DNA from: Candidatus Liberibacter solanacearum CLso-ZC1
GTDB taxonomy: Bacteria > Pseudomonadota > Alphaproteobacteria > Rhizobiales > Rhizobiaceae
Reading direction: 5' to 3'
Length of the DNA stretch: 64,000 nucleotides
Assembly (NCBI RefSeq): GCF_000183665.1
Contig: NC_014774.1
Coordinates: 434,001 to 498,000 of the forward strand
Shown here: one piece after another, positions 38,741 to 49,072 of the stretch
Position numbering within the stretch: position 1 is the first letter of the stretch
How the letters are laid out: the number at the start of each line of letters is the position of its first letter
Program-made: the position numbers and the translations under genes
The notes under the pieces: generated by a model
The model's database searches: none
What the model was told of the DNA's origin: nothing
Seen by the model: the letters and a program-made list of their open reading frames with translations, nothing else

Positions 38741-39688
38741 CTATTGGTAGAATTGGATAATTGCATTTGCACGTAGAGTTTTCATATATTCTTCATCGTA
38801 TTTTTTCATTTTTTTAGGGATTTCTTGAGTGTTAAAATATGCTTTTAAAGCAAGTTCACCGCCAATATCTCTTATATTGCAAATAGCAATATATTCGACG
38901 CCTTTTTCTGTAACATAGGTATTTGTTGTATTATTCTTTGTTTTTTTTAAAAGAATTTTTAATTGAGGTTGTAAATCAGATTCTAAAAAGTATTGAGGAT
39001 TGCTAACAGATACATCATGCATCGCAGAGGCAAATTCTTCGACTCTATTGCAATTTGTCGGGAAGTGAAAACGAGATTTTTCTGCTTCATCGATTCTTTT
39101 TTGAATAAAATCTTCATTTTTATGTTTGTTATAAGGAACTGAAAAAATAATTTTTTTTACAAGGTATTCTCGAACAGTTAGGTTCTTTCCCCTTCCTTTT
39201 ATAGAAGGCGGCATTTCCATTCCCAAACCTCTATATTTCATTATAAAAGTGTTTCTTACGATTTCATCCCATGCTAGTTGTATCGCAAGGTATTGTTTGA
39301 AATGATTTTCTCCAATTCCTAGATGTTCCAACATATCACTGAATTCTTCTGCTGAGATTCCAGTATTTCTAGCATATTGTGCAAAAAAATAATTCATAGA
39401 ATTGGGATTTAATATAATACCGAAACCTTCTGATTCTTGTTTTTTTAAGGCTTCCGCTATAAGTTCTTGTTTCGCTATTTTTTTAAGATCACCATTGATC
39501 TTCCGTAGTTTTAAAAAAGCTATGCGTTTTGAAATATCACCATCAGTAATTGCCTCCCCATTCACCGTAATGGATATTTGGCTGGATATAGCCGATGATT
39601 CATATGGATAAAAACATGCTATTAATACAACACATACCGCTAATAGTTTTGAGAAACCATTAAAAGAACTACAACCTAGTAAGATCAT
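38741..39688 (-). CDS. SurA-like periplasmic chaperone
   Basis: 315 residues with an N-terminal signal sequence (LLAVCVVLIACFYPYESSA). ITVNGEAITDGDISKRIAFL is the SurA N-terminal chaperone domain. The C-terminal half is in the parvulin position but weakly conserved, so isomerase activity is uncertain. Such proteins escort outer-membrane proteins such as LptD, which is encoded just upstream in the same operon. Confidence 0.85.
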   Translation of the reverse strand: MILLGCSSFNGFSKLLAVCVVLIACFYPYESSAISSQISITVNGEAITDGDISKRIAFLKLRKINGDLKKIAKQELIAEALKKQESEGFGIILNPNSMNYFFAQYARNTGISAEEFSDMLEHLGIGENHFKQYLAIQLAWDEIVRNTFIMKYRGLGMEMPPSIKGRGKNLTVREYLVKKIIFSVPYNKHKNEDFIQKRIDEAEKSRFHFPTNCNRVEEFASAMHDVSVSNPQYFLESDLQPQLKILLKKTKNNTTNTYVTEKGVEYIAICNIRDIGGELALKAYFNTQEIPKKMKKYDEEYMKTLRANAIIQFYQ

Positions 39689-39795
39689 CTAAATACCTTA
39701 TGTTTAACTCGTATCTTGAGACTTTAAAAAATATTATGCAGATATATTCTATAGATTAAAAATAAATGATTGAACATATCTTAATCGTCGTTGAA

Positions 39796-42105
39796 CTAAG
39801 GAGACGATTCGATTTCTCCAATGGTTCTAAGGGATAATTCAGCCTTAATTGTATAATTATTTATTTTTGACGATAGATTGTTATAAGAAATATTAAAGGT
39901 AGTACAGTCATTTTGATAAGACAATCCAATTGAATGGGATGGGATATAGTTAGCATTCTGATTATTTATATTCCATTTTAAAGATGCGTTTGCAGAAAAA
40001 ACATTGTTTATTTTAAATTTTACTTTGGATTGAACCATATCGCGGACATCATTGTGATGATACAAAGAATATCGGGGAATATGTGTAAAATTCAAGCTAC
40101 TTTGGAATGAATTCAAAGTATAGTCAATACTTGTATCCATGCGGCGTACAGTTAATTTTTTCTGGTTAATCAAAGCTTGAATAGAAAGCATGATATTAGA
40201 AGGAAGAGATAGTTTTGCTGCCCCAACATAATCAGATAATTTATCTTCAAGTCCTGAGTTTTGTTCTATTCCGATAGGATCTGGCAAAGAAAAAGAATTT
40301 TTCCCAAACAAATGAATCGACTGTCCTAATATTCCGTGAATTGTAAATTTATCTTTAAAAACTCCTGTATAGCGTACTCCTATATTAGCACGGCTTCCGC
40401 CTTCTATCCGATCAAAACCTGAAAATTTATTTCGCGTAAAGAGAGATGTAGAGTTAAGCATAAGGCTTTGGGCATCTTCATTAGGTATATTTTTGATAGA
40501 TTGTTCGTTTGTTCCTAGGTAAACTTGCGATATTCCTTCCAAAACATGTCGCGATGCTTGTGTGATAGCAACAATTGGATATCGTATATCGATTCCTAGG
40601 GTTGTCATGCCACGTACAATAAAATTTTTATTATCTCGTAAGAGACTATGATTTAAGGAATCTTTTTTACTAGAAAGACTATGAAGATCTCCTCTTAGAT
40701 TTAAAAGGGGGGTTAAAGATATGCCGAGAGGCGTTATAAAATTACGTTTAAAGTCCAAATCCATGCTTAATCTTTTATTTAAGCCATAAGGAAACCTTAT
40801 TTCATAAGGATTCGTTGAATTAACAATAGTTTTTGGTTCTGCACGAGATATTGCGGTAATATTCCCAGTAATTGATAGTTCTTCTCTTTTAGAATATTGG
40901 GGATTAACGTAGAGATAGTCTATTAAAGGATAAACATTAGCTTGTGTAAGTTGTGATTCTCGCGGTGAGAGTGATCCCTGTGTGTAATAGTGTAATGCTC
41001 GTATATCAATGCTATTTTTTTCCCCTGTCCCTGTAAGATAAATTTTATTTTCTTTTGTTTTTAGGGAAAGGGGGGATGAATAGTAGATATAGGAAGTTTG
41101 GTGAGGAGTTTGTGCAGTGAGGTTCCATCCAAAATTCCATATAGGATTTATTTGGAATTTTGCAATGGATGATAACATTGCTTGATGGCGTGGTTCTTCT
41201 TGATTATTAGCAACATTAAATGCATTATACATATACGCAGCGTGCAATGTATGCATACCACTTTTAAAGCATTTACGAACTTCGATTTCATTTAAAATCC
41301 CTTTTCGAGGATAAGGAGAAAAAGTAATGGTTGCGTCTGAACTATCAGATATAACTACATAATAGGGTATTCCAAATCCAAATTTTTGCATTGATCCAAT
41401 GGAAAATATTGGTGTCAGAAGCCCTGTTTTCCGCGTTACGGTTTCATCTGGAATTTCAATCATAGGAAGATAGATTACAGGATATCCAAAGAATTCTAAA
41501 TACGTTTTTTCTAAGCGTATCATATGCGTTTGTCTATTGAGTATAATTTTTTTAGATTTCACCATCCAAAAAAGAGGGGAATTGGGTGATTGGACACATT
41601 TAGCGCAAGCAGTATATGTGCCTTGAGTAAAAATAGTATTTTTTTCATTTATGAGCTTTGCTTTTGATGCGGTAATATAGGTTTTGTTAGGTAAATCAAT
41701 AGTGAGATTTTTAATGATACCATTTTTAAAATCTTGAGTTATATTAAGGTATTCTGCATGTATTATATGTTTATTAGGTTTAATAATTTTAATACCGCCA
41801 TTAGCAACAATTCTTTTATTCTGACGATTCAGCATTATATGATCGGCAAACATATGATAACCATTATATTCTATCTTTATTTTGCCCTTGATAGTGGTCT
41901 TGTTAAGATCAAATACAAGCGTATCTGACGATACCAGTAGGTTGTTGTCAAGAATGTATTCCCGATCATTTTTATTAGGGGAAGAATTATTAATAACCTT
42001 TTTATTTGATGACGTCTCTTCTTGAGCGACTGTAAAGATTGTACTAAGCGCTAGAAATATTATTATGGTTACTAAAAATTTATAACTGTATTGCACCTTA
42101 ACCAT
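39796..42105 (-). CDS. lptD: LPS-assembly protein LptD
   Basis: Outer-membrane beta-barrel that inserts LPS into the outer leaflet. 769 residues with a signal peptide (FLVTIIIFLALSTIFTVAQ). OstA/LptA-like jellyroll at about 55-170 (TIKGKIKIEYNGYHMFADHI), then a long barrel; the motif GYPVIYLPMIEIPDE and KTGLLTPIFS mark the plug/barrel junction. It overlaps the lptG stop by eight bases. Only one cysteine pair (CAKCVQS) is seen in the jellyroll. Confidence 0.93.
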   Translation of the reverse strand: MVKVQYSYKFLVTIIIFLALSTIFTVAQEETSSNKKVINNSSPNKNDREYILDNNLLVSSDTLVFDLNKTTIKGKIKIEYNGYHMFADHIMLNRQNKRIVANGGIKIIKPNKHIIHAEYLNITQDFKNGIIKNLTIDLPNKTYITASKAKLINEKNTIFTQGTYTACAKCVQSPNSPLFWMVKSKKIILNRQTHMIRLEKTYLEFFGYPVIYLPMIEIPDETVTRKTGLLTPIFSIGSMQKFGFGIPYYVVISDSSDATITFSPYPRKGILNEIEVRKCFKSGMHTLHAAYMYNAFNVANNQEEPRHQAMLSSIAKFQINPIWNFGWNLTAQTPHQTSYIYYSSPLSLKTKENKIYLTGTGEKNSIDIRALHYYTQGSLSPRESQLTQANVYPLIDYLYVNPQYSKREELSITGNITAISRAEPKTIVNSTNPYEIRFPYGLNKRLSMDLDFKRNFITPLGISLTPLLNLRGDLHSLSSKKDSLNHSLLRDNKNFIVRGMTTLGIDIRYPIVAITQASRHVLEGISQVYLGTNEQSIKNIPNEDAQSLMLNSTSLFTRNKFSGFDRIEGGSRANIGVRYTGVFKDKFTIHGILGQSIHLFGKNSFSLPDPIGIEQNSGLEDKLSDYVGAAKLSLPSNIMLSIQALINQKKLTVRRMDTSIDYTLNSFQSSLNFTHIPRYSLYHHNDVRDMVQSKVKFKINNVFSANASLKWNINNQNANYIPSHSIGLSYQNDCTTFNISYNNLSSKINNYTIKAELSLRTIGEIESSP

Positions 42106-43177
42106 CCTCTTTTTTAAGAAGAATAAATATACTCAGACAAATTATAGAAATAATGGGAATTAATGCGGCGGCAAAAGGAAGTAAAATGCCGCTTTTCCCA
42201 AATGATTTCATAAGCGTTATAATTGTATAAAGCATAAATCCAGCACATACCCCATATGTGACGATAATGCGAGGTTGATTAGATCGGTTAAATTCTAAAG
42301 AGACAGCAGCGGCTATCAACGTCATTGCAACAAGCATGAAAGGTATAGATATCATAAAATAGAATTGAGTTTCTGAAAAATAATTTCGAAAAACACTCGA
42401 TTGATGAGAAAAAATGACTTTTTTGATGATTTCGTAGAAAGAATGAGATGTGAATTGTTCGGTAAATTTCTGAAAATAATTCATTTTGATAGCGATATTG
42501 AGTATCGTTGAATTTTTAAAAACAGGGAGAGCTCCATATTTGTATTCCACTACTTCTTTAAGATAGATATTATTCTTTTGCACAATAGCGAAATGAGCAT
42601 CCTGTCGAAAAATAGTATCGTTTTCTTTATTAACCGTGATAAAAGTGAAATCTTCTAAAATATTTTTTTCTGGCAATATTTTTTTTGCACCTATGAAGAA
42701 ATCTTCTTTTTTATTTTCTATATGAATCCAAGGAATTATCTCTAGTGTTTTTTGATCATGAGTTCTCCAGTTGTTGACCATAGATATTCCCATTTTTTCT
42801 CCGGAAACAGCCATTGGATTGATAACTAATATTGTAAACATTCCTAATAAAAAAGATCCAGTTGTAAAAGGAGATAGCAATTGCCATATAGAAACTCCTA
42901 CGGCGCGCGTTATAACTAATTCATTCGTTCTATTAAGATTAAAAAAAACAATCATACTAACAATTAAGCTTATAAATGGAATGGTTTGTTGGATGATTAA
43001 TGGTAAACGTGTGACTGATAACATAGCCCCGCGGGATGTGCTGTATCCAGGAAGCTCACTCATGTTAACTTGTACTTCGTTCAAGTCAACGACGAAAATT
43101 ACTACGGTAATGCCCAATATAAAATAACAGGTAATTTTCAGATAGTATTTGAAAAAATACCGCCATAAGATGCCCAA
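42098..43177 (-). CDS. lptG: LPS export ABC transporter permease LptG
   Basis: Inner-membrane part of the LptBFGC machine. 359 residues, three N-terminal and three C-terminal membrane segments around a periplasmic domain, the YjgP/YjgQ pattern. N-terminal RYFFKYYLKITCYFILG and the MSELPGYSTSRGAMLSVTRLP region fit. It starts at TTG 43177, eight bases after GGAG (in GGCGGAG); no ATG alternative has a site. It lies 42 bases behind lptF. Confidence 0.92.
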   Translation of the reverse strand: MGILWRYFFKYYLKITCYFILGITVVIFVVDLNEVQVNMSELPGYSTSRGAMLSVTRLPLIIQQTIPFISLIVSMIVFFNLNRTNELVITRAVGVSIWQLLSPFTTGSFLLGMFTILVINPMAVSGEKMGISMVNNWRTHDQKTLEIIPWIHIENKKEDFFIGAKKILPEKNILEDFTFITVNKENDTIFRQDAHFAIVQKNNIYLKEVVEYKYGALPVFKNSTILNIAIKMNYFQKFTEQFTSHSFYEIIKKVIFSHQSSVFRNYFSETQFYFMISIPFMLVAMTLIAAAVSLEFNRSNQPRIIVTYGVCAGFMLYTIITLMKSFGKSGILLPFAAALIPIISIICLSIFILLKKEDG

Positions 43178-43219
43178 TATAAAATCTCCGCCGGGTTCAT
43201 AAACATGTTTTATATCTTG

Positions 43220-44308
43220 CTATATTTTCACATATTTTTTCTTAATCAAAAGAACAAGTATGCTGGATAAGACAAAAAAGAATAGGTATAGGATGGGAAT
43301 ATAAGAAGGGCTTTGCTCAATTCCTTGTATAATATAGGAAAATCCCGAGAAAACGCAAAAAGATAACAAAAGCGCTATCAATGAAGGGTGTACTTTCCTA
43401 TAGTGACGTAGGGAGCTTGTTTTTTCGATAGATAATATAGAAATTAACCCAAATACTATAGGGAATAGCCACTGCGTTAATCGTTTATGCAATTCGGAAC
43501 GGTATTTCCCGATAAAGTTTTCTCGATAACTAGGATTATTAGGATCAGGATTTAAGAGAAAGGATAGATTTTGATCATGAGCCTTTAGAGTAATATCTTG
43601 TTTAGCTAATAAAGATTGCATATCCAAGGCATAAGAATCAAATTTCATAATTGATATATCCTTAGATACAGATGATTTTCTATGCACTTCACCTTTTTGT
43701 AAGATTATGATTTTTTTTTCTAAATCTACAAACCCACTTTTTGCATAGTATATTCTATGTATGATGGGATCACTTGAGTCTATTGCGAAAATTCCTTGCA
43801 TTGTATTATTGGGATTTCGTTTTGAAACTTTGATATAAAAATTATTATTAAGATTGAAAAATAGGTTTTCTTCTAAAGAAGACAATGTAAGGTTTAGGTA
43901 TGCTTGTGCACCGAGTCTTTTTATTTCAGTACGATATTTAGGTTCTAGTGTATTTTCTAAGATGAATAAGAATATACTTAATAAGATAGCAAAAAACAAA
44001 ACAGGTTTTATGAGTGTAATGCGGGATGTTCCTGTATTATCAATGATAAAAAGTTCTGCGTTTCTATTCATGGCAGTGAGGACGTTAGTAGTTTCCATGG
44101 TAAAGCAAAAAGGCACTGTCATTGGGATAACTGTTGGAAAAATTAGGTAGGATATCTGGCATAAAATGGTTATTGATTCAGCATTATTTGATACAAGGTT
44201 GATACGTTGTAAGATTTGCATTGTCCATGCAATCAACATTATGAATAAGCATGAAAGCAGAAACGACCAGCATATGCGACGCAATATATAAAGTTCAAAT
44301 AATTTCAT
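43220..44308 (-). CDS. lptF: LPS export ABC transporter permease LptF
   Basis: Partner permease of LptG. 362 residues with the same six-segment layout. N-terminal ELYILRRICWSFLLSCLFIM and TVPFCFTMETTNVLTAMNRN fit, as does the conserved NAELFI region. First gene of the leftward operon lptF-lptG-lptD-surA-like-pdxA-rsmA, divergent from pepA. Confidence 0.92.
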   Translation of the reverse strand: MKLFELYILRRICWSFLLSCLFIMLIAWTMQILQRINLVSNNAESITILCQISYLIFPTVIPMTVPFCFTMETTNVLTAMNRNAELFIIDNTGTSRITLIKPVLFFAILLSIFLFILENTLEPKYRTEIKRLGAQAYLNLTLSSLEENLFFNLNNNFYIKVSKRNPNNTMQGIFAIDSSDPIIHRIYYAKSGFVDLEKKIIILQKGEVHRKSSVSKDISIMKFDSYALDMQSLLAKQDITLKAHDQNLSFLLNPDPNNPSYRENFIGKYRSELHKRLTQWLFPIVFGLISILSIEKTSSLRHYRKVHPSLIALLLSFCVFSGFSYIIQGIEQSPSYIPILYLFFFVLSSILVLLIKKKYVKI

Positions 44309-44526
44309 AGAGACAATAAATAATCCATATAAGGTTTATGTGAATTGTTGATAACCCAAGGGTATTGAAATTGTTGATAAAAAAATAGTATGATTTGTTT
44401 GTATAACTGAGCGGTTACCGATTCTACCTTATTACATATAGGAAGAATTGTCAGCCATATTTTTGTATTTTATAGAGAAAGAAGATTTCTCATAAGATAG
44501 TAACACAAATAGGTGAAATCAAAATT

Positions 44527-46029
44527 ATGGATATAAAGTTTTCATTCGCAAGGAATCCTTTTATTAAAAAAGGGGGTATGGCGATTCTTTTAAAAACAAA
44601 TTTTTCTGATGTGACAGGTCTTTCTTTTGTTGGTTCTCTAGGTGTTGTGGAGCGGGCAGCATCTGTTAAAAATTTTACGGGTGAATCTAAATCACATTTA
44701 AATATTCTAGTTCCCGAGGGTTGTGTTTGGGATCGCTTGGTTGTTGTCGGGATAGGTGATCCTAGGATTAAAGATGAAAAATTTTCTTGGTTAAAGGCAG
44801 GTGGGAATGCAGCTTCTTTCATTGAAGAAGATAAGAATATTGAAATATTTGTTGATGTTCCTGAGTATCCTATAACAAAAGAAGAAATAAGAGATTTTAC
44901 TCTTGGATTTATATTGAAGCTTTATAATTTTGATCGGTATAAGACCAAGAAGAAAGAAGACAGTTCTCTTCAGTCTAATGATAGTATTAATGATAGTATT
45001 TCTGTCACGTTTATAACACAAACGTTTGAGCAATCTAATCCAGTTGTAGCAGATATTAAATCCGTTGTTAACGGAGTAAATCTAGCTCGAGATATTGTTA
45101 ATGAGCCTGCAAATGTTTTGGGAACAGATGAGTTTTGTGAGCAGGTGAAAAAACTTGAAAGCCTTGGCGTTGAAGTGGATATTCTTGATAAGGATACTAT
45201 GGCTCAGCTTGGAATGAATGCCCTTTTAGCTGTTTCTCAAGGATCATCTCGTCCTCCATATTTAGTGGTTATGAAATGGAATGGTGGAAATCAATGTGAT
45301 CAGCCTCTTGCCTTTATAGGCAAAGGAGTGGTTTTTGATAGTGGGGGTATTTCTCTTAAACCATCTAATGGTATGGAAGAAATGAAAGGTGATTTAGCGG
45401 GAGCTGCGGCTGTTACTGGATTGCTGAGCGTTTTAGCAGAACGAAAGGCAAAGGTCAATGCAATCGGTATTTTAGCTCTTGTTGAGAATATGCCAGATTC
45501 TTCTGCGCAGCGTCCTGGGGATATAGTGAGGTCACTTTCTGGACAGAGCATTGAAGTTATTAATACTGATGCAGAAGGAAGACTTATTCTTGCGGATGCC
45601 TTATGGTACTGTCATACCCATTATAAGCCTGCTTTAATGATTGATCTAGCGACGTTAACTGGTGCAATGGTTGTTGCTTTAGGAAATGTTTATGCTGGAT
45701 TATTTGCAAATAATAATCCGTTGGCAGAACAATTGCTTTCTGCGGGATTGTCTACGGAAGAGCTTCTCTGGCGTATGCCTATGAATGATGAGTATAATAA
45801 ACTCATTGAAAGTAAATTTGCTGATATGAAAAATATTGGGGGACGAGGTGCTGGATCTATCGTTGCCGCTCAGTTTTTAGAAAAATTCGTAAAGGATACT
45901 TCGTGGGCACATATAGATATTGCTGGAACAGCTACGGGCAATCATCCTAAAGAAATTAATCAATCTTGGGCATCAGGGTTTGGAGTACGTTTATTAGATA
46001 CATTTGTGAGAGACTTTTATGAGAAATGA
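44527..46029 (+). CDS. pepA: Leucyl aminopeptidase (M17)
   Basis: Di-metal aminopeptidase. 500 residues. The metal and active-site blocks are intact: FIGKGVVFDSGGISLKPS, MKGDLAGAAAVTG and NTDAEGRLILADAL, plus RDIVNEPANVLGT and GRGAGSIVAAQFLEKF. A Ser/Asn-rich insertion with a short tandem repeat (NDSINDSI) lies near residue 155. The stop overlaps the start of holC by four bases. Confidence 0.96.
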   Translation: MDIKFSFARNPFIKKGGMAILLKTNFSDVTGLSFVGSLGVVERAASVKNFTGESKSHLNILVPEGCVWDRLVVVGIGDPRIKDEKFSWLKAGGNAASFIEEDKNIEIFVDVPEYPITKEEIRDFTLGFILKLYNFDRYKTKKKEDSSLQSNDSINDSISVTFITQTFEQSNPVVADIKSVVNGVNLARDIVNEPANVLGTDEFCEQVKKLESLGVEVDILDKDTMAQLGMNALLAVSQGSSRPPYLVVMKWNGGNQCDQPLAFIGKGVVFDSGGISLKPSNGMEEMKGDLAGAAAVTGLLSVLAERKAKVNAIGILALVENMPDSSAQRPGDIVRSLSGQSIEVINTDAEGRLILADALWYCHTHYKPALMIDLATLTGAMVVALGNVYAGLFANNNPLAEQLLSAGLSTEELLWRMPMNDEYNKLIESKFADMKNIGGRGAGSIVAAQFLEKFVKDTSWAHIDIAGTATGNHPKEINQSWASGFGVRLLDTFVRDFYEK

Positions 46030-46451
46030 CAGATTTTCTTTTCTGTCGTTTCAAGCATAATTGGCAAAATGACTTTCTTATTTTGTTGGAAAGCGAATAC
46101 CAAAATGGTTTGCGAATCTCTATCCAATGTGGCTCTGAAAGAATACGAGATGCATTGAATGAGCGGTTGTGGACTTGGAAAAAAGACAGTTTTATGCCTC
46201 ATGGTATAGATGTAGGGGAGGAAGAAGCCCTTGCCTCTTTTCAGCCAATTTTATTAACAGTAAGTTCTAATAACGCTAATGCATCTATGGTACGATTTTT
46301 TGTTGATCAAGCATCTATGCATATAGGAGATATGGATCATTATAAAAAAATAATTTTTATTATTGATACCGATGATCAGGCAAGTCTTAAATGGGGGCGT
46401 GCAAATTGGAAAAACCTGAAAAGTAATGGGTATAAACTAACTTTTTTATAA
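46026..46451 (+). CDS. holC: DNA polymerase III subunit chi
   Basis: 141 residues. TDFLFCRFKHNWQNDFLILL start, YQNGLRISIQCGSERIRDALNERLW core, and the late WGRANWKNLKSNGYKLTF motif follow the HolC family. Chi links the clamp loader to SSB at the fork. Its start overlaps the pepA stop (ATGA), the usual pepA-holC arrangement. Confidence 0.92.
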   Translation: MTDFLFCRFKHNWQNDFLILLESEYQNGLRISIQCGSERIRDALNERLWTWKKDSFMPHGIDVGEEEALASFQPILLTVSSNNANASMVRFFVDQASMHIGDMDHYKKIIFIIDTDDQASLKWGRANWKNLKSNGYKLTFL

Positions 46452-46631
46452 TGATGGTAGTAAGTTATTGGAAAATAATGCTTTGGGATATAAAATATAA
46501 TTGCAATGTAACGCAATATAGCATGATATGCTCATGATATTTGGAGATAGGTTAAAAAGGATATTTCGCAGTGAATTTAATGTGGAATTCGATGATAAGT
46601 AGAAGATTATAGAGTTAAGGATAGGATTGAT

Positions 46632-47054
46632 ATGGGTATAGAAAGAACTTTTTCGATGATAAAGCCTGATGCTGTAAAGCGTAATTTAATAGGTTCTATT
46701 ATTAAAGAATTAGAGGATAATGGGTTACGGATGGTTGCTGCTAAGTTTTGTTTGATGAATAAAAAGCAGGCTGAGGATTTTTATATTATTCATAAAGATC
46801 GATCTTTTTTTTCTGAATTAGTACAGGCAATGACTTCAGGTCCAGTTTTTTTACAGGTTCTTGAAGGAGAAAATGCTGTATCTAAAAACCGTGAGATTAT
46901 GGGTGATACTGATCCTAAGAAGGCATTTAAGGGTAGTATTCGCAATCAATATGGTCTTTCAATTGGTGAAAATTCAATTCATGGATCGGATTCTTTGCAA
47001 ACTGCTGTAGAAGAAATATCCTATTGGTTTGCTAAAAATGAAATTTTCGGGTAG
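46632..47054 (+). CDS. ndk: Nucleoside diphosphate kinase
   Basis: Balances nucleoside triphosphates by phosphate transfer through an active-site histidine. 140 residues. [18 protein letters not shown] at the N-terminus and the catalytic [17 protein letters not shown] near the C-terminus are exact family motifs. GGATAGGATTGAT precedes the ATG. Confidence 0.97.
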   Translation: MGIERTFSMIKPDAVKRNLIGSIIKELEDNGLRMVAAKFCLMNKKQAEDFYIIHKDRSFFSELVQAMTSGPVFLQVLEGENAVSKNREIMGDTDPKKAFKGSIRNQYGLSIGENSIHGSDSLQTAVEEISYWFAKNEIFG

Positions 47055-47680
47055 CGCAGTCTGCGTTTTATACCAGTAGATTATAATATTTTTTAATTTA
47101 TTTGTGGCGTATGGAGGGTATTCCTTACCTTTCGTACTGCAACATGAAAATTTATTCTTTTTGTATTGAGCATTCAATACAACTGATATTCTATTATATT
47201 TTGGGATATGCAAAAAATATAATATTAGAGATATGCTAAGATGATCAAATTAATTATTCCATCAATTAAATGGCATCGACTATTTAAAAATTGGATTTGT
47301 ATTATTGGGCTATTAGATCCTTGTTAAAATCGAATAACAATAGATCTATATCTGAATATTTTATGATAATATCTCTTTTTGTGTTTGGAAGAGAGCATTG
47401 ACGATATCTATCATGACTAGATTAGTTATACACGTAATATTTTTTTTCTACTTTTAATAGAGATTAAATGAAACAAGAAATCAAAAAAACTATATTTTAT
47501 ACAAGCCATTATTCCTTGTTGTTTTTTAATAAAAACATTTCATCTGTACATTTTGTTGAGTTATTGACTATAAAGATGAAAGCTATCTTGTTATTGTGGA
47601 TTAATTAGTTTTATAGTCCAAAGACAATTTTTTTATTTTAAGAAATATATATTCCAAAAAATTTATTACGGGAACAATTT
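47055..47680. other. Long intergenic region before the TadG-like gene
   Basis: About 625 very AT-rich bases. A 79-codon minus-strand frame overlapping ndk is not credible. I recognise no gene, pseudogene or RNA here. Confidence 0.4.
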
Positions 47681-49072
47681 ATGGTTTTTAACAAAAGTCT
47701 TTTTTTCAATTTCAAACGGTTAAAGAAATGTTACAACGGCAGTTTTTTTGTGATTTCTGCATTGCTATTACCAGTTATATTTATGGTAATTGGTCTACTT
47801 ATTGATCTTGTTCGTTGGGGATATTATCACAACTCTTTGGTGCAAGCAGTGAATACAGCAGCTCTTTCTGCTTCAGTTCAATTATTAAACTCCGTGGAAG
47901 ATAAATCTAAAGAAAAAGCATTATCTTCTGTGCTGGGAGAAAACAATATAAAGCAATATTTGCTTAATAATTTAAAAATTAGTCTATACAATAATTTTGG
48001 AGAGATGGATAGTCAACGTATTATTCAGCATACGAAGGTAAATATTTATAATAGAAAAGGCACCCATATAATTAACGTATATTCGCACTATAATTTACCG
48101 TTAAATCCATTTTCCTTGTTTTTTATGAATCTTATAAACATAAAATCATGGCCAATAACAACAGTGGGTGAAGCAGAGGTAACGAGTAAGAAGAATTATC
48201 ACAAAGAAGAGGGAGTGTCGGTTCAATGGTTAATAGATGACTCTGGCTCCATGGGTAGTATTATAGATAGAGCTTGTTTTGGTAGTAAGCAGTTAAAATC
48301 ACAATATAATGTCGGTAGTAAAATTGGAATTGTTAGAAATGAGAATGCTGATACTTCGGATTCGTTTTATCCGATTGTTGGTGAGCTGGTTTCTTGTGAT
48401 AGATCTTTGTATTATGTATTGAATGATAAAAAGATACTAGAGGATGATGATTTAGAAGAAAAAAACCTTGATAATCATAGCCAGTATTATATTCGTAAAA
48501 GATATCTTGTACGCGATGCTTTAGCAACATTTATCAAGCGTGTAAGGAAGATTGATAATCTTAAAGATAAATTGCGGATGTCATTCATGTATTTTAATGA
48601 AAGGATTGATCATTATTTTCCTATGACTTGGGGAATAAAAGAGTTTAAACAAGAGGTTTCCTCACATTATAAAAGAAAGCACGAGAATACCGCGACAGAT
48701 ATCCATCCTATTTTACAGGAAGCATATAATAAACTTCATAGTAAAAATGAAGATGATGAGCATAAAAAGAAAAATTCTGTTGAGGTGAAAAAATTTATAG
48801 TATTGCTGACAGATGGTGCACAGAATGAGGGCGTTCATTCTGTTGATTCTGTGTTAAAAATTTGTGATGCTGCCAAAGAAGAAGGAATAAAAATATTTAC
48901 AATAAGTTATTCAGTGGATTCCTCTGAGAGAAAAAAAGCAAATGATTTCCTAAGTAGATGTGCCAGTCCAGATAAGTTTTTTGAAGCTTATGATGCCGAT
49001 AAGCTCAATATGATTTTTAAGGAGCATATAGGTGATGCTATTTTTGAACGATTAGTAAAAATTAGGAGATAA
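47681..49072 (+). CDS. TadG-like pilus protein with von Willebrand factor A domain
   Basis: 463 residues. N-terminal TadE/TadG-type anchor: basic residues then GSFFVISALLLPVIFMVIGL and IDLVRWGYYHNSLVQAVNTA. From about residue 180 a VWA domain: MIDAS motif LIDDSGSMGS, then LLTDGAQNEG and FFEAYDADKLNMIFKEH at the end. Proteins of this kind occur with Tad/Flp pilus systems or as adhesion-like surface proteins. No other tad or cpa gene is in the window, so the partner is unknown. GGGAACAATTT precedes the ATG. Confidence 0.82.
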   Translation: MVFNKSLFFNFKRLKKCYNGSFFVISALLLPVIFMVIGLLIDLVRWGYYHNSLVQAVNTAALSASVQLLNSVEDKSKEKALSSVLGENNIKQYLLNNLKISLYNNFGEMDSQRIIQHTKVNIYNRKGTHIINVYSHYNLPLNPFSLFFMNLINIKSWPITTVGEAEVTSKKNYHKEEGVSVQWLIDDSGSMGSIIDRACFGSKQLKSQYNVGSKIGIVRNENADTSDSFYPIVGELVSCDRSLYYVLNDKKILEDDDLEEKNLDNHSQYYIRKRYLVRDALATFIKRVRKIDNLKDKLRMSFMYFNERIDHYFPMTWGIKEFKQEVSSHYKRKHENTATDIHPILQEAYNKLHSKNEDDEHKKKNSVEVKKFIVLLTDGAQNEGVHSVDSVLKICDAAKEEGIKIFTISYSVDSSERKKANDFLSRCASPDKFFEAYDADKLNMIFKEHIGDAIFERLVKIRR

